Both the position numbers and the translations under genes were made by a program. From contig NC_053112.1 of the NCBI RefSeq assembly GCF_010015445.1, positions 39,367,781-39,431,780 on the forward strand: a stretch of DNA of 64,000 bases, read 5' to 3'. Source of the DNA: Perca fluviatilis. Taxonomy: Eukaryota > Chordata > Actinopteri > Perciformes > Percidae. Under the pieces are notes generated by a model that was given only the letters and a program-made list of their open reading frames with translations, was not told where the DNA came from and made no database searches. The first letter of the stretch is position 1. The number at the start of each line of letters is the position of its first letter. This document shows, piece after piece, positions 1-10,345 of the stretch.

Positions 1-44
1 CAGAACAATCACAGATGATAATAAAATTCAACGTCACCTATAAC

Positions 45-1040
45 CAGTGTTTGGAATAACGCCGTTTAAGAGAACGCCGTTAGGTAACAACGTTATTTTT
101 TCAGTAACAGGGTAATCTAACTAATTACTTTTCCCGTCGTTACAATGCCGTTACTGGACGTTAAACGCATTCATTGAATAAACTGTGTAATCCGAACGCA
201 CCCCTGGCTCGCAGCTAGTGATGAGGTGGGTTAATAACGAGTTAAGCGTTTATGATCGGCTAAGGTAGAGTCATGTTTCATGGTAGCCAATCAGAGCCAG
301 TGTTTTTACACACATGCCAGCACACAAGCCACACACACACACACACGCTAAACAGAGATTCGATGAAGCAGCAGAGATGGCGAGTCAGGAGCAATCCGAT
401 GAAAAGTTGGCATTTTCAAGGTGGAGATATAAGCACTACTTCAAATCGTGGTCCGAGGCAAGTAACGTGCATGTAATGTGTACATTATGTCCAGGAGCGA
501 AGACTTTGTCGACTTCCGTTATAAGCAACTCTAATTTAATGAAGCATCTCACAACGACACACGTATGTACAAAGCTAGTGGCCAAAAACACCGATACCTC
601 CACCACAGATGATAGCTCGCCATCCACTAGCAAAGAAGGACTCAGAGCAAAGTTTACTTTTGTTGTGAACAAAACACTTGGAAGTACAGGTTGTTTACTT
701 GACCAGTTGTCTCAGGTTGAGAGAGTTTGATTTAATTTGCTAGAGTTAAATGCACTTTATATGGTGTAACGGTTTACTTTTCGTACAAAGATAATACTTG
801 AAGTGCAGGCTAAACCTCTTGCTGTCTGTCGAGGTGCAATAAATATCGAAAGTTATGTACGAACACCTGTCTGTTCTACTCATTTCAACTGACTTGTGAA
901 AACTGCTATATATAGTTACTTTCCCTTGTAACGAGTTACTTTTATTATAGAGTAATTCAGTTACTAACTCAGTTACTTTTTGGAACAAGTAGTGAGTAAC
1001 TATAACTAATTACTTTTTTAAAGTAACATTCCCAACACTG
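45..1040 (+). mobile_element. Non-autonomous hAT element with BED-finger exon
   Basis: The termini are inverted repeats: CAGTGTTTGGAAT at the left and its near-complement (CAGTGTTGGGAAT read inward) at the right. An exact 8-bp target-site duplication CCTATAAC sits at 37-44 and 1041-1048. CAG-type ends and an 8-bp duplication are typical of the hAT superfamily. The 996-bp element carries only a BED zinc-finger reading frame and no catalytic domain, so it is non-autonomous. Confidence 0.9.
377..730 (+). pseudogene. BED zinc-finger fragment of hAT transposase
   Basis: The frame opens with an ATG at 377 (MASQEQSDEK) and encodes about 117 residues. A BED-type finger is visible as CTLC followed by HLTTTH, a C-x2-C...H-x4-H arrangement. 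In hAT transposases this domain binds DNA at the N-terminus. The frame stops soon after the finger, and the RNase-H-like catalytic core and dimerisation domain are absent, so this is a remnant exon of the surrounding element and not a host gene. Confidence 0.7.
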
Positions 1041-1087
1041 CCTATAACATCGCAAAAGAAGAGCCATTCACTAAATTTAGATCGGAA

Positions 1088-2080
1088 TAGGGCTGGGCGA
1101 TATGGCTGAAAACTGTATCACGATATAAGTGTTTCATATCGGTCGATATCGATAATTATTGATATTTTTTATGACCTATTTAAAATAAGGACCAGGAGAA
1201 AAATATATTAAATTTAAACATTTTTATTTTAAACTTAACCTTGCTCAGATTATAAACCCCTCAGTTATAAAAGCAGAAATGTCAACACAACCATGGAAAC
1301 CACTCAAATAATTAAAATGTAAACATAAGTCTAAAATCACAGTGAAGAAAGAATAAGTAAGAATTGCTTAATAAGGTGTAATAAAATGGTGCAAAGTGTT
1401 AAATATAAACATAGAGAAACCTGAAACCTGAGAAGAACTATTTTCTGCAGGTTTAGTGCTAGGTTGGTAACCTGGCTTCTGGACAGTGCTCAGCACGTCT
1501 GCCTCCGTTATTTCTTTGTAGCGTTTAGTAAGGCGCTGATGCAGAGTACCTCTCCATGGCGGTCTGCTACTTGTTCGGTGTAGCAGCTGCAGATGTTGTT
1601 GGACGTTGCTGGCGAATACGGCTTTGCTCCAAAGTGTGAGCGCGGCTAAGGTGGTAAAACAAGTTTGCGGTAGTGTTAGTGGGGACGACGGTCAGACTTA
1701 TAAAATCCCCAAAACTGCCATACTGACTTTTCCTGTTTTATCAACAATTTCCTCGCTCGCTGCGGCACTCACTTTCCACTTATCGCTACACGCCGCCGGT
1801 TCTGTTATTGTAGAATGGTAGAATCCAACACGAGACAGCGATGTGGCGCAACCAAACTTGATACTGTTACATGATTGGCTGTTAGAGTGTCACTCCCTAC
1901 GTTGCTAGGTTACCAGAGAGTGAGTGCCTTTGTTCATGCAACCAAACTTGCTTCGCAACTTCTGGTTTCTTCCGAAGAAGAAAAACAAGTTATCGAACGT
2001 TTTATCGAACGCATTTTCTATTGATATTGATTACGTGTCTATCGCAATACATATCGTTATCGTTTTATCGCCCAGCCCTA
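1088..2080. mobile_element. hAT-type non-autonomous element
   Basis: Terminal inverted repeats TAGGGCTGGGCGATA (left) and its complement (right, ending CCCAGCCCTA) bound a 993-bp unit. An exact 8-bp duplication GATCGGAA flanks it at 1080-1087 and 2081-2088. Both ends are rich in GATATCG-like motifs. The small frames inside show no recognisable transposase. Confidence 0.9.
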
Positions 2081-2088
2081 GATCGGAA

Positions 2089-2430
2089 ATTATTCTGATG
2101 AAGAAAAATGGATTAGACGTGAACCCGACGTACAGCAATGACGTCGCATGTGCCCAATTTATTGGGGTAATAGCCTACACATAAAAAAATAAAGAAAAGA
2201 CGACTGTTGCCATCGCGAATTCCACAGACATGTAATTTATGATCGACGGTGACACAGACATTTCCACGAAGGAGTGTGTGATTGTCTACAGCCGGATCTT
2301 GGGGATAGGGAGACTGGTCAATATACTAATTGGACACATTGAAGTGGAGCATGGTCATGCACATAAACAGTAGCACTTTCTATTTTGAAATGTTTTATTT
2401 TGCTTAAAAGGCAGCTCAGTGAAATATTTA
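2089..2430. other. Unannotated spacer between two hAT elements
   Basis: Short AT-rich intergenic stretch following the 8-bp duplication of the upstream element. I see no gene, repeat structure or RNA in it. Confidence 0.5.
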
Positions 2431-2438
2431 TTTTTATA

Positions 2439-3571
2439 TAGGCCTGTAGCGATGTGTCGATGTCAAATTTTTGCGTTGACGCTTCGCAACAGCTCGCCAC
2501 ACACACGTGGGAGACCAAAACATTGCAGAATGGAGAACGAAACAGCAACCTCCTCACATAATTCCCAACAAAGCCCTGCAAAAAGCCCCAATAAAAGAAA
2601 AAGTCCTAAAAAAACAGCTCGCCCTAAATCATCGAAGGTATGGGAATACTTCAAATTTAGTCCCAAACGTAAAAGGTGTCGTTATTTGCGCTCTTTGCCA
2701 AATGGAGTTGGCATACCACACCAGCACAACAGCAATGTGGGAGCATCTGAAACGGAGGCACCCCATTGTCACTAGTGAAGGAGACAATAACAAATAGTAC
2801 TAACGTTGGCTAAATTAATTTCATGTTTGCGTAGTGTGTTGTGTAGCTTGAGCTCTGCGCACTTTGGTGGTGCTAGCTAACTATCTTAGCTCTCCGTGCA
2901 GTTTGTTCGTGCTAGGTTAGTAGCTAACGTTAACGTTAGCTAGCTACTGGCGCCTAGACAGCTGTGTTTAGCTAACGTTAGTTATCATCTAATGTTGGCT
3001 TGAATGGTAGCTAGCTTACGGCTGCAGAACACAACTATCTATAGTAGCTAACGTTAGCTAACGTGAACATTAGCTACTAACATAGCACGAACACACAGAG
3101 AGCTAGGATGCATTTGTTAGCCTAGCACCACCAAAGTGTACAGCTGCTAGATCTAGCTAACGGTAGCAAGCAGATTGCAGTAGCTTTGTACAGGAGTGAT
3201 TTATGGGATATAAGTTTTTATATTGTGTTAAACACGCTCAGGAATGTCTATACTGCACTGCACAGTGTTTTTTTGCACTACAACTTATTAATTTTTTAGA
3301 GTTATGTTTGTACTGTAAAAGAGTAAACAGGCTGGCCTTTCATTTTGTATAACAGTAAATACTTGTATTTATTTAATTTTGTGTAAAGCAGAAGATTTTT
3401 TGCTGTGCAAAACTGTTTAATAAAGTATATTATTAAGATTTTTTGGCATTTATTTGAGATACATTATGGTTTTTATTAATCGAGCAACAGAAAAATAATC
3501 GTTAGATTAATCGTCCAATCGATAAAATAATCGCCCGATTAATCATTTAATAATCGTTTACCCCAGCCCTA
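2439..3571 (+). mobile_element. hAT-type element with frameshifted BED finger
   Basis: The right end reads ACCCCAGCCCTA and the left end TAGGCCTG, a weak TAGGSCTG inverted terminus. An exact 8-bp duplication TTTTTATA lies at 2431-2438 and 3572-3579, although it is AT-rich and less decisive than others here. The interior holds a BED-finger remnant and a run of GTTAGCTAACG-type palindromic motifs (about 2810-3170). Confidence 0.75.
2530..2797 (+). pseudogene. BED zinc-finger remnant, frame broken
   Basis: The first part of a BED domain ([16 protein letters not shown]) is read in one frame to about 2676. The zinc-binding part (CALCQ...HLKRRHP) continues in another frame ending at 2797. The C-x2-C and H-x4-H ligands are intact but a single-base shift separates the two halves. 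No transposase core follows. It is a decayed N-terminal exon of a hAT transposase. Confidence 0.65.
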
Positions 3572-3725
3572 TTTTTATATACAGTATAATTGTGCTTCAA
3601 AAAAAAGTATTCACCAACACATTATTCTTGTTTAAAATCATTTACATAATATATATGAATGTATATGGAGCGTGATAAAAAGGTGACCTTGAAATTGTGG
3701 CGTTAAAGGCACGCAAGGAAAAAAG

Positions 3726-3772
3726 TTAGGTGCACCAGTGCAACTGAGGCAAAAAAGGTTATTCTGGAGCCC
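3726..3772. mobile_element. hAT terminal fragment, short copy
   Basis: The stretch begins GTTAGGTGCACCAGTGCAAC and ends GAGCCCTG. The same start and end occur at 5783-5877 with a longer middle, so this is an internally deleted right terminus of the same family. No matching left terminus was found. Confidence 0.45.
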
Positions 3773-4064
3773 TGCTAATGTTAACATAAGCACTTCGGCT
3801 AGGTGGATGTCAATTTTAAAGTTTGATAAAATTATTTCCCGTCCTTCCAATTTCCAGCCTGTCACTCCCCCCTGTACTAACGTTACTCGGTACGTAACGT
3901 TTTTGCTCTGTGATGTTGTACTATCATTACTCGGTACATAACGTTAGCTTAGATCTCACTCAATGCCTTGTTTCTCACTTCCGCTAACTTATTGTTCATA
4001 AGACGTGACATGAGAGACACATGCAGGTGGCCAAGGCGAGAAGAGGGAGATTAGCTAAGGTTAG

Positions 4065-4431
4065 TAGGGGTGGGGGGGAAAATCGATACAGCATAGTATC
4101 GCAATATTTTTCGTGGCAATACTGTATCGATACACAGATGCCAAGTTTTGATCTTTTATGATATATGTGTTGGTCAGTCTGTCTGCTTGACAATCCCATT
4201 TTGCAGCAATAAAATTTAAATGAGATGAACAAACAGAGAAATGTATCATTTAAGATTAAACAGATGTTGACAAAATTGTCCTTTTGGGACATAATTTGAA
4301 ATTGGGAAAAATTTGAAGTTGGAAAAAAGGTAGTACATTGCAATATATCGCAGAATATTGCGATATGTTTAAAATCGCAATATCGTATCGTGACATAGGT
4401 ATCGTGAGGCCTCTGGTGATTCCCACCCCTA
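4065..4431. mobile_element. hAT MITE with TAGGGGTGGG termini
   Basis: Inverted termini TAGGGGTGGG and its complement bound 367 bp that is rich in ATCGATAC and ATTGCGATAT motifs near both ends. The flanks AAGGTTAG (4057-4064) and AATGTTAG (4432-4439) are an 8-bp duplication with one mismatch. No coding capacity. Confidence 0.85.
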
Positions 4432-4439
4432 AATGTTAG

Positions 4440-5089
4440 CCAACATATTTCTGTGTTTCCCATACATTAACCAGACTGTGGCGCCCTAATTTGTCCCGCC
4501 ACAGTTAACTAACGTCACAGCATTCACTGCAGTTATCCACAAGTCAAGACACAATTTTATCAATGTACAACAGCAAACGGTGAACTGCAGAAGTTACCGT
4601 TGCTATTTAATGTTAATCTAAGGTTAGCTAACGTTAGCTGTCAGTCTCCTCTCCCAGTTTGTGTTGACAGACATTTCTGGTGGCTTGTGTTAACGTACAT
4701 AATGTTATGTTTACTTTAACGTTATACAATGTTAGCTAACGTTAAAGGGAAGCTATGCCGATTTTTAACCGGTGTTCGTGTGAATGCAGTGTGGGTTAGT
4801 AGATAAACAGTGTTTGGCTTCCCTCTCTTGCACTTAACGTTAACTTACATGACAAAATACTTTAGAACTGTTCTTCTGAAAGCTCAGGGACATTTAATGT
4901 CCAAATTCTAGGTGCTAAGTTTGTCAATAGGGAGGTAAGAAGAGTTAGAGTATGATATATCTTAATGTGCACCTGTTTTACCTTTTCTCTTTTGTCCTGC
5001 AAGTAAAGTATATTTGTAATTTATTTTCACCATATGACCTGTCAGGGATCATCCAGTAGAAACCCTTTTAATGTAATAAATGTTAAAAT
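4440..5089. other. Intergenic stretch, no gene seen
   Basis: Contains several copies of the palindromic motif GCTAACGTTAGC and close variants (about 4620-4745). I see no exon, RNA or bounded repeat. Confidence 0.45.
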
Positions 5090-5460
5090 TAGGGCTGTCA
5101 GCATTAACATGTTAACACATTAAGGGCCATTTATTAATTTATTTTCACTTCACTCGGCTTCACGTCGTGCCTAACAGGTTACCATTTTGACCCTTTGCCG
5201 CACCTTTACTTATCATCAAGCGGCCATACTTCCTCCTAACACATCCTACTGCTGCAGGCATGATGGAGAAAAACAGCAGCAACACAATTCTGAATGGCGC
5301 TTTTTATTTTCCAAAACTCCCGGATGGCTCAGTAGACAAGTCGAAAGCCATATGCACATTGTGTAAAACCGAATTAAAATATCACAGAAGCTCCGTCTTA
5401 CACGCTATTACTCAACCAACTGAAGTTAGTTGCATTTAATAACTCCTAATGTGTTTTTCG
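5090..5460 (+). mobile_element. hAT 5'-terminal fragment
   Basis: Starts with the hAT-type terminus TAGGGCTGTCA and is followed about 170 bp later by a BED-finger start. A matching right terminus (TGACAGCCCTA) was not found nearby, although one of the same type occurs far away at 42633. Treated as a truncated copy; the right edge is approximate. Confidence 0.6.
5260..5439 (+). pseudogene. Truncated BED-finger start of hAT transposase
   Basis: A 59-codon frame begins MMEKNSSNT and contains the first two zinc ligands (ICTLCKTELKYH). It then runs out at a TAA before the expected paired histidines. It matches the N-terminal exon organisation of hAT transposases and lacks everything downstream. 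Confidence 0.55.
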
Positions 5461-5782
5461 CCGTGGCGGCCGCAGTAATAGAGAGTTACCAGCGGTAACA
5501 CTGCCAATACAGGTTTCCCTCTCATACTTAACAATATACAGCTGGGTTATAACAATTAAAACTGTAGACGAATGTCGGGAGTTTGGACCAGCGGCGCTGT
5601 GTCTCTCCATGTTGCAGGTGAGCCGGCCGGTGTGTGAGTGAATGGGGGCGGGGCTGCACGGAGGAGAGATCCAAACACAGGCACAGCTTTCCAGAAGGAA
5701 CGGGTCATGTAACGCAACATTAAACCATATCGCTATAAACGTCATTGCTTCGTTAGTGGAGAGGCAGCAGATGCGAGGACGT

Positions 5783-5877
5783 TAGGTGCACCGGTGCGAC
5801 CTAGGAAAAATCTTAGTCGCACCCTTACAAGTTTTGGTCGCATTTGCGACCAAATTGGTCGCACTCTCGAGCCCTGC
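5783..5877. mobile_element. hAT terminal fragment, long copy
   Basis: Ends TCTCGAGCCCTG and contains repeated TTGGTCGCA/GGTCGCA motifs typical of a subterminal region. It shares both edges with the short copy at 3726-3772 in the same orientation. No partner terminus was found. Confidence 0.5.
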
Positions 5878-6018
5878 TAATGGTCACTTGCCAAATAGTT
5901 TTTGAAAGCATTAATTTATATTTTAATTCGTTTTACAATTGAAATCTAAAGTTGTTCTAAACCATAACTCCGTTTCCCTGGTTACGCCTGAGGATTTGAC
6001 TCCCCCCTTACTCTTTAA

Positions 6019-6486
6019 AAGGTGCTCTGCCTCTACACGTATTTCATTACTTTGTGGTAATGTCTGAAGTTCTAACATGGACTCTAACATTTTTTGTGGG
6101 AAAAAATGCCTTGGTTACCTTGTTTCAAGCCATCCTAGCGTCGTATAGAAAACCTACAGGAAGACTCAGCGCGATTTCTGCCAGTTCTCATTAATATTCA
6201 ACGAGCTAAGCTGTTTGAATCTGATTGGCTAACAGCTAGCCAATGAGAGCCTGGCTGTCAGAATCCTTTACCCAGCCCAACTGGGCGAGCTCATGAATAG
6301 TAATGAGCTCAGACAATATGATGTCAGACTGACCAGCTTTTGTAATTGGCCTGATTTCTCTGCTTATTTCTTTTCAGTGCCTAGAGCTGACAAAGGAGGT
6401 AGCCGTTCCTTTTCACATTCACAACATAACACAAACACATATGGACCTAACATATTTCAAAAACGGTTTTGTGTGGCAGGGCACCT
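6019..6486. mobile_element. TTAA-flanked MITE (piggyBac/Kolobok type)
   Basis: Imperfect inverted termini AGGTGCTCTGCC and AGGTGCCCTGCC (read inward) sit directly inside TTAA tetranucleotides at 6015-6018 and 6487-6490. The 468-bp interior has no transposase. TTAA duplications are made by piggyBac and Kolobok transposases; the sequence does not decide between them. Confidence 0.7.
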
Positions 6487-6490
6487 TTAA

Positions 6491-7160
6491 CTAAAAGCTC
6501 TATCTCTGTAGGGATAATTTCCAGTCAGTGTGGTGTCTCTGTGCTGGACCAGAGAAAGGTCCTTTCTTCTAATTGCAGCCACCCAAGAAATCCGACGTCT
6601 CCTTGTCACATCGGAGACATGCTCTCCTTCATGCTTTTTCCACGTAGGGAAACGAAAAACTAACACAGGGTTCCTACGGTTTCCACGACAATCATGTGAG
6701 ACACTGGAGCAGTTTTTTTACACAGCTGTGGTTTCCAAGCATTCTAAAATAGTGCGGAATTGTAACAACCTCCTCTGCTAGCAACACAAACAATGAACAC
6801 GTGCTGGCGGGTATTCTCCCAAAATGGCGGAAGGGGGAGGATGCCGTGATTTCTGGGGGGCGGGGCACTGTATCGGGACGACATCTCCTCATTCTCAATT
6901 GCCCAACACTGCACGCAATTCAAATTGGATTGCTGTCAACACAGCCTGCTAATGTAAACAACTTTTTAAAATTTGCCAGAACATGTCGTAGTGACAAATG
7001 CTTGTTCAACCAGTTAGCATAAAACCGGTTTAGCCTTGTACACAGGAGTGGAGAAATCAGTAAAGGTTATTATCAGTTAACAATGACCCTTCAAAAGTAA
7101 TAAAACAGAGGCTTTATTATAATGACACATTTATGATATAATTGCGCATTCTTTTGGAAG
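6491..7160. other. Intergenic stretch, no gene seen
   Basis: Ordinary mixed-composition DNA between the TTAA MITE and the foldback. Short frames on both strands show no recognisable domain. Confidence 0.4.
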
Positions 7161-7162
7161 GC

Positions 7163-8006
7163 TGTGTCGGTACACGATCGTGCTGCCTGCACGATCCGTT
7201 CTGCGCATCTGCAAGATGTTAAGCGCATGCGCAGATGAAAATCCTGTTTTACGAGGATTTACGACATTAGCTATATAAACTAACGTTAGCTTCCCAATGG
7301 AGGCTAATGGCTGGCCGCTACAACTATGTCCGGAAGCATGGAACAAATCGTGCAGTGTCCAGTATCCTCTTGAGTATCCTCGGTAAAACAGGATAACACT
7401 GCATGATCTGTTCCATGCTAGCCTCCACCGGGAAGCTAAACGTAACCAAACTAACCGCTAATTCAGCTAACTGCTAGCTAGCTGACAGCTTGATTCAGTC
7501 TAAAATAACATTAACTCAAACTAAACACTGGGAAAAGCAGGCAACAGCTAAATTAAAACTTTATAGTAATAACAATAAAGACAAGTATTGATTTGATTGT
7601 ATTTTAAATGAATGAGCACAAGTAAAGTAGAACTGACGTTACAGCTGTTATATATTTTAACGGTTATTTTCAGGTTTTATTTTGAGGGTCTTTTAAAATT
7701 ATTACATGCTGTCTCAGCTAGCTGTTAGCTAGCTAGCTAAAGTAACGTTTAAACCAACGACCGGAAGCGTGGAACAGATCTGTTCAGATCAGATTTGTTC
7801 CACGCTTCCGGTCGTAGTTGTAGCGGTCTGCCGCTAGCCTCCACTGGGAAGCTAACGTTAGTTTATATAGCTAACAACTAATTCGGATAACCGCTAGTGC
7901 AATGTCGTAAATCCTCGTAAAACAGGATTTTCATCTGCGCAAGCACTTAACGTCCTGCACATGCGCAGAACGGATCGTGCAGGCAGCACGGATCGTGTAC
8001 CGACAG
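7163..8006. mobile_element. Large foldback element with long inverted arms
   Basis: The left arm (about 7163-7345) is the reverse complement of the right arm (about 7800-8006). Both contain GTACACGATC, CATGCGCAGA, TCCTGTTTTACGAGGATTT and GGAAGC motifs in mirrored order. The outer ends read as CTGTSKCGGTACACGAT-type inverted termini. No convincing target duplication or coding sequence was found, so the class is unknown. Confidence 0.7.
7757..7815. repeat. Perfect 20-bp hairpin with 19-bp loop
   Basis: ACGACCGGAAGCGTGGAACA at 7757-7776 is exactly complementary to 7796-7815. The loop itself contains GATCTGTTCAGATC. It lies at the centre of the foldback element. Confidence 0.9.
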
Positions 8007-8928
8007 GCTGGACAAAAATATCCACTTACCTGCTAATTAATTAGCCTGAGGTAAACACTAGCTATCAGTAAACAGAAGGTAGTGGCTGGTGTCTGGTGCG
8101 TGTGTGTCAGTGTGTGGAAAGTGTTAATTCCGGTAGAATGTTATCGTCATGGGAAAAATACGTTGATAACAGCTTCAGAATTTCAATGTCAATACATTTT
8201 TGATTAATCATCAAGCCCTAACGCTGAACCATTTTTACCGTAAACATGTGTAAAACAGCTAGCTTTAAAATAAATTGTTGATAAGCAAAAGCACACATTT
8301 TGATGAATGTCAAACACACATAAAATATAAACTATGTGCCTACCTAAATAACTTGTTCTATAATTAATCAGCCTTACATTGTATTATCCACAAACAACCA
8401 ATTTTTTTGACGTAGCATTCTTTGAAATAGTAATGCTTCTTTTGTTAAGAGATTTTAAAATATTCTGTTTATCACCCATTTCGATTCTAGATTATGTGAC
8501 TTCAATTCATTTTAACACGAAATAGATGCGACATTTCAGTAGTGAATCTAGGCATACATTAAAATAAGAAGGCATAGTGGTAACGTTGTTAAGGAATGTA
8601 ACGTGAATACTGTTTGGCAGCGGTTTAGTACTGTATACAAGCAAATTGTCCCAACGGTATTATTGAAAAACGCTGTTACAAACCCGTTAGCCATGATAGC
8701 ATTGTATGGTTTCCCTCCTATTTTGGATCCCACGCTTAGGATACGACTAAGCTAGGCTAAATTAGCGATACATCAATAGCCAAGAGCTGCTATACGTATC
8801 CCACATAACACGAACACAATCATATTTTTAGCTGAAACAGCACATAGCATTATCAGACAGTCAATGTTATGCTCAAAGATTAGATACCAATCTTGTGGTG
8901 GGTAACGTTAACAGGCATCCCAACTCAC
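8007..8928. other. Intergenic or intronic stretch left of gene C exon 1
   Basis: A possible hAT right terminus (GATTAATCATCAAGCCCTA) ends near 8220. From 8221 to 8928 nothing is recognised. If gene C continues leftward, this belongs to its first intron; the donor GTGAG reads on the minus strand from 8928. Confidence 0.45.
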
Positions 8929-9199
8929 CACATTGAACCGCTCGGTCACGTTTCTCAGAGCCGTCGCTTGGCCCTGGAGGAGGCTCACTTTCTCTGGTGT
9001 CAACAGTGGGTTGGTTTCTCTCATTCTCGAATTGGTTGCATTTTGTTTTAAGCTCCTCGTTCTCCTTCTTCATTCTGGATATTTCTGCCTTCAGATCGTC
9101 GACCATAGTTTCGAAAAGTTTCGTGGTCTCTGCGATTGCACCCTTCAGCATCCCCTCCATGACGGAGGAGTACTTCGTCTGAAAATCGTCCGTAGACAT
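8929..9199 (-). CDS. Zinc-finger gene C, first coding exon (partial gene)
   Basis: The exon starts with ATG (MSTDDFQ) at 9199 and ends at 8929, directly before a minus-strand donor GTGAG. It has 271 nt, so it leaves phase 1, exactly like the first exons of genes A and B. The motif FQTKYSSVMEGMLKGAIAE aligns with their modules, followed by a probable coiled coil (LKAEISRMKKENEELKTK) and an acidic, proline-containing tail ending AVQC. In teleosts this module typically precedes C-terminal C2H2 fingers, so a nuclear DNA-binding role is inferred. No finger exon is visible on the minus strand between 1 and 8928; the rest probably lies left of the window, or the exon is an orphan. Gene A is divergent from it, about 0.9 kb away. 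Confidence 0.7.
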
Positions 9200-10080
9200 T
9201 TTGGTATGGTTTACCGTTCGTCCGAGTTTCGACAGAAGTCCACTTTTGTCTGTGAATTAACTGCAACGTTATTAAAAGCGAGATATTAGGAGCTGGCTCA
9301 ACATGGCTGCTTCCTTTCCGTCTGTCCTTTGTGTGACGCACATCGAGGACGTAACGTTCTTGCTGCTTTCCCGCGGACCGGAAGGAGGGAGTTGAGCAAA
9401 TATCCGGTGATGCACTTAAATACCTAACCTCTTTCACCAGACTGTGTGTTTTGTGTATAACTTAGAAAATGGCAAGAATCTGGTACATGTGTGAGTAACC
9501 AATTACCATCAACGCTCTATGTAGCTAATAGCCTTGATCGTAACAGCCACCCGTGCAGCTGAAACGATTAAGATTGTCCCAAATCACGACCCGTATTATT
9601 AAATCTTCGAAATGCGGTTGTTTACGGAGTGAAAAGTAAATGCGAAAGCTCAACGGAATTTGTAACGTTGACGATATATTACAGCTAAGGAAATTAATTA
9701 CGTTTGCTTACAAACATAAACTAAATGCATGTTGAATATAGTTGTTTTATGTTTCCGTTGTCGAAATCTGTAACGTTAACTCTGAATCACAACTAATGCA
9801 GCAAGCTAACGCTAGTTAGCTAACGTTGAGATTACAAGCGACTCTAGTTTTGGCGTGATGAAGTAACCAAACGGTAAATGTGGACCAACCAGATACTACA
9901 ACCTGTTTAACCTTAATGTTACGTAGACTGAAAACCGAGTCACTGGTACGTCTAGTTTAAAGAGACCCACGTTAGCTGTGCCTGACAGCTGCTACTCTGC
10001 TACAGTCCTTGACTGTCCAAAGTTGCCTGTTCCTGAGTTTACTCCAAATAAAAGGACAGCTATTACACATCTTTGGCATA
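9200..10080. promoter_or_regulatory. Probable bidirectional promoter of genes C and A
   Basis: This 881-bp interval separates two divergent start codons and must contain both 5' leaders. It has a YY1-like CAACATGGCTGC at about 9298-9309, several CG dinucleotides (9320-9375) and GCTAACGTTAGC-like motifs near 9810-9830. No TATA box is obvious. Bidirectionality is inferred from layout, not shown. Confidence 0.45.
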
Positions 10081-10345
10081 ATGGCCGAAACTATATTAAC
10101 GTTTCAGTCCCAACTTTCTGGTGTCATGGAAACGGTATTTAAAGCTGCCATGTATGAGATCACCCGGCTTGTGGAGGACAGTTTTTTGGACGAGGTAACG
10201 CGGTGCAGAGAGCAGGTGGAGTCCCTGAGGAGGCGACTCAAGTTGTCGGAGGTTCGACGGAGAGAAAGAGAGGGAGACCGGAGGGGGAGATGTCTTGACT
10301 GCGGAAGAGTCGGGGCGTCCGGTGAGATGGATCCCAGAGCGACAG
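10081..10345 (+). CDS. Gene A exon 1
   Basis: Encodes residues 1-88: helical module then arginine- and glutamate-rich coiled coil (LRRRLKLSEVRRRERE) and a CLDC pair. The donor GTGAGT begins at 10346; the exon ends in phase 1. Frames opening upstream of 10081 lack homology to gene B, so this ATG is preferred. Confidence 0.88.

Noticed and set aside
1606..1821. Small frame inside the second hAT element
   Set aside because: No recognisable motif, and the element is a non-coding derivative by its length and ends.
9469..9491. Possible tiny exon ATGGCAAGAATCTGGTACAT followed by GTGAGT
   Set aside because: Only a 22-nt segment with no similarity to the paralogues; chance start codon plus donor.
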